DNA from: an archaeon
GTDB taxonomy: Archaea; Hydrothermarchaeota; Hydrothermarchaeia; Hydrothermarchaeales; Hydrothermarchaeaceae
DNA: 5,374 nucleotides
Reading direction: 5' to 3'
NCBI GenBank assembly: GCA_018830205.1
Contig: JAHJSX010000112.1
Span: 1 to 5,374 of the forward strand
Shown here: one piece after another, positions 4,883 through 5,374 of the stretch
Layout: every line of letters begins with the position of its first letter
Position numbering within the stretch: position 1 is the stretch's first letter
Program-made: the position numbers and the translations under genes
Notes under the pieces: model-generated
Told to the model about the DNA's origin: nothing
Databases searched by the model: none
What the model saw: only the letters and a program-made list of their open reading frames with translations

Positions 4883-4910
4883 TTAGTATAATAAAAAAGT
4901 TGCGGGGATT
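4883..4910 (-). repeat. Intergenic repeat, copy 3 (before the FGE-like gene)
   Basis: This is the full form of the element: GTTAGTATAATAAAAAAGTT on the + strand (4882-4901) followed by GCGGGGATT. On the - strand it starts immediately after the stop of the gene at 4911 and gives CCCCGCAACTTTTTTATT and then TATAC. The first part is terminator-like, and the last part (TTTTATTATA, 4896-4887) is the TATA box of the FGE-like gene. Confidence 0.75.
4887..4896 (-). promoter_or_regulatory. TATA box of the FGE-like lipoprotein gene
   Basis: TTTTATTATA on the - strand, centred near 4891, is 23 bases from the ATG at 4868. That is close to the usual archaeal distance to the start site, so the transcript probably begins at or next to the ATG. 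No good Shine-Dalgarno site precedes the gene, which agrees with a leaderless message. Confidence 0.5.
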
Positions 4911-5374
4911 TCAATCCTTCAACTTACTAATCGAAAACCTATAATCCCTCTCCATCTCCTGGTACTCGAGTATCTTCTTCACAAGCTTCTCGCTCCAAAC
5001 ACCCTCTATCAACGCCTTAGCAAGCGCTGACGCATTCAAATCACTTACCTCAAGCCACTTATCCTCTTTTTTTATTAAATCATCGAGCGCTGCCCTATCT
5101 GGAGTATCTTTTCGTGGAAACTTGTAGCTCTCGGTAGCTTTAACCCGGAGTTTATTGTCACTTCCCCGTACAACCTCGACCTTTTCCTTTTGTGCATATA
5201 CAATAAGCGCTTCCTTAAGTTTTGCAAGCTCACTATCAAATTTGTCTATAAATGCCTTTTTCTCAGACATAAGTTCCGCGTATCTGTTTACAAGGTTCAC
5301 CCCTGGCTCATTCAAGAACTCATTAGAGGGCAAATCACGCGTAAATGCAAGGTGTGCATGGTTAGGACAAAGCG
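4911..5374 (-). CDS. 3' part of an unassigned protein, possibly a RecB-like PD-(D/E)XK nuclease tail
   Basis: The frame is open to the right edge, reading LCPNHAHLAFTRDLPSNEF before the region after the TTG at 5333. That TTG has no ribosome binding site, so the gene almost certainly starts outside the window. What is visible is a Cys/His-containing segment, a long charged helix (about LMSEKKAFIDKFDSELAKL), a short strand pair VEVVRGSDNKLRVKATES, and a helical end with KFPRKDTPDR and WLEVSDLNASALAKAL. Strand-plus-helix tails of this kind (KLRV, KFP, two-helix end) occur, as I recall, at the C-terminus of archaeal RecB/Cas4-like nucleases, where a Cys-rich segment binds an Fe-S cluster. No catalytic motif is in the window, so this assignment is tentative. 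Repeat copy 3 begins directly after its stop. Confidence 0.6.
   Translation of the reverse strand, partial: LCPNHAHLAFTRDLPSNEFLNEPGVNLVNRYAELMSEKKAFIDKFDSELAKLKEALIVYAQKEKVEVVRGSDNKLRVKATESYKFPRKDTPDRAALDDLIKKEDKWLEVSDLNASALAKALIEGVWSEKLVKKILEYQEMERDYRFSISKLKD

Noticed and set aside
3370..4910. CRISPR array
   Set aside because: The three repeats are separated by whole genes at very unequal distances, with no short spacers.

Overview
The window looks like archaeal chromosomal DNA. TATA-like boxes sit about 25 bases upstream of probable transcript starts, Shine-Dalgarno sites are of the GAGGTG type, and the gene content (tandem universal stress protein, HDLxNP histidine kinase, a DUF5679-type mini zinc ribbon, zinc-ribbon/OB/RHH/winged-helix mini-proteins) fits an archaeon. 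The exact lineage (Euryarchaeota-like or DPANN-like) cannot be fixed from this sequence alone.

Bases 1-1867 (+ strand) hold the 3' part of a tandem universal stress protein gene and then, behind its own TATA box and ribosome binding site, a two-helix membrane histidine kinase with no separate sensor domain and no adjacent response regulator.

Bases 1868-2996 (- strand) hold a tightly packed run of five very small genes. In transcription order they are a 4-Cys zinc ribbon, a 134-residue protein with a probable OB fold and a C-terminal ribbon-helix-helix, a winged-helix protein, and unrecognised 46- and 56-residue proteins. Junctions overlap or lie within 18 bases, and most downstream starts have clear Shine-Dalgarno sites. 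The block is much richer in G+C than the DNA to its right (by my count 37/60 in bases 2701-2760 against 17/60 in bases 4561-4620). Its promoter carries a perfect 18-bp palindrome directly next to the TATA box. It reads as a compact, probably self-regulated DNA-binding module and is the best candidate here for an undescribed system. Its last gene ends exactly where the histidine kinase gene ends, tail to tail with no bases between.

Bases 2997-3438 have no credible protein gene but do contain structure: the palindromic operator, a TATA-like box followed by an 8+4+8 inverted repeat, two segments that can each fold as three-stem junctions (possible small RNA), and the first copy of an intergenic repeat.

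Bases 3439-5374 (- strand, mostly AT-rich) hold a DUF5679-type zinc ribbon, a lipoprotein with a formylglycine-generating-enzyme-like (FGE-sulfatase) domain, and the 3' part of a gene running off the right edge. A nearly identical 21-29-base element follows each of these three genes. It combines a T-rich terminator-like tract with, in two of the three copies, the TATA box of the next gene, giving a cassette-like layout.
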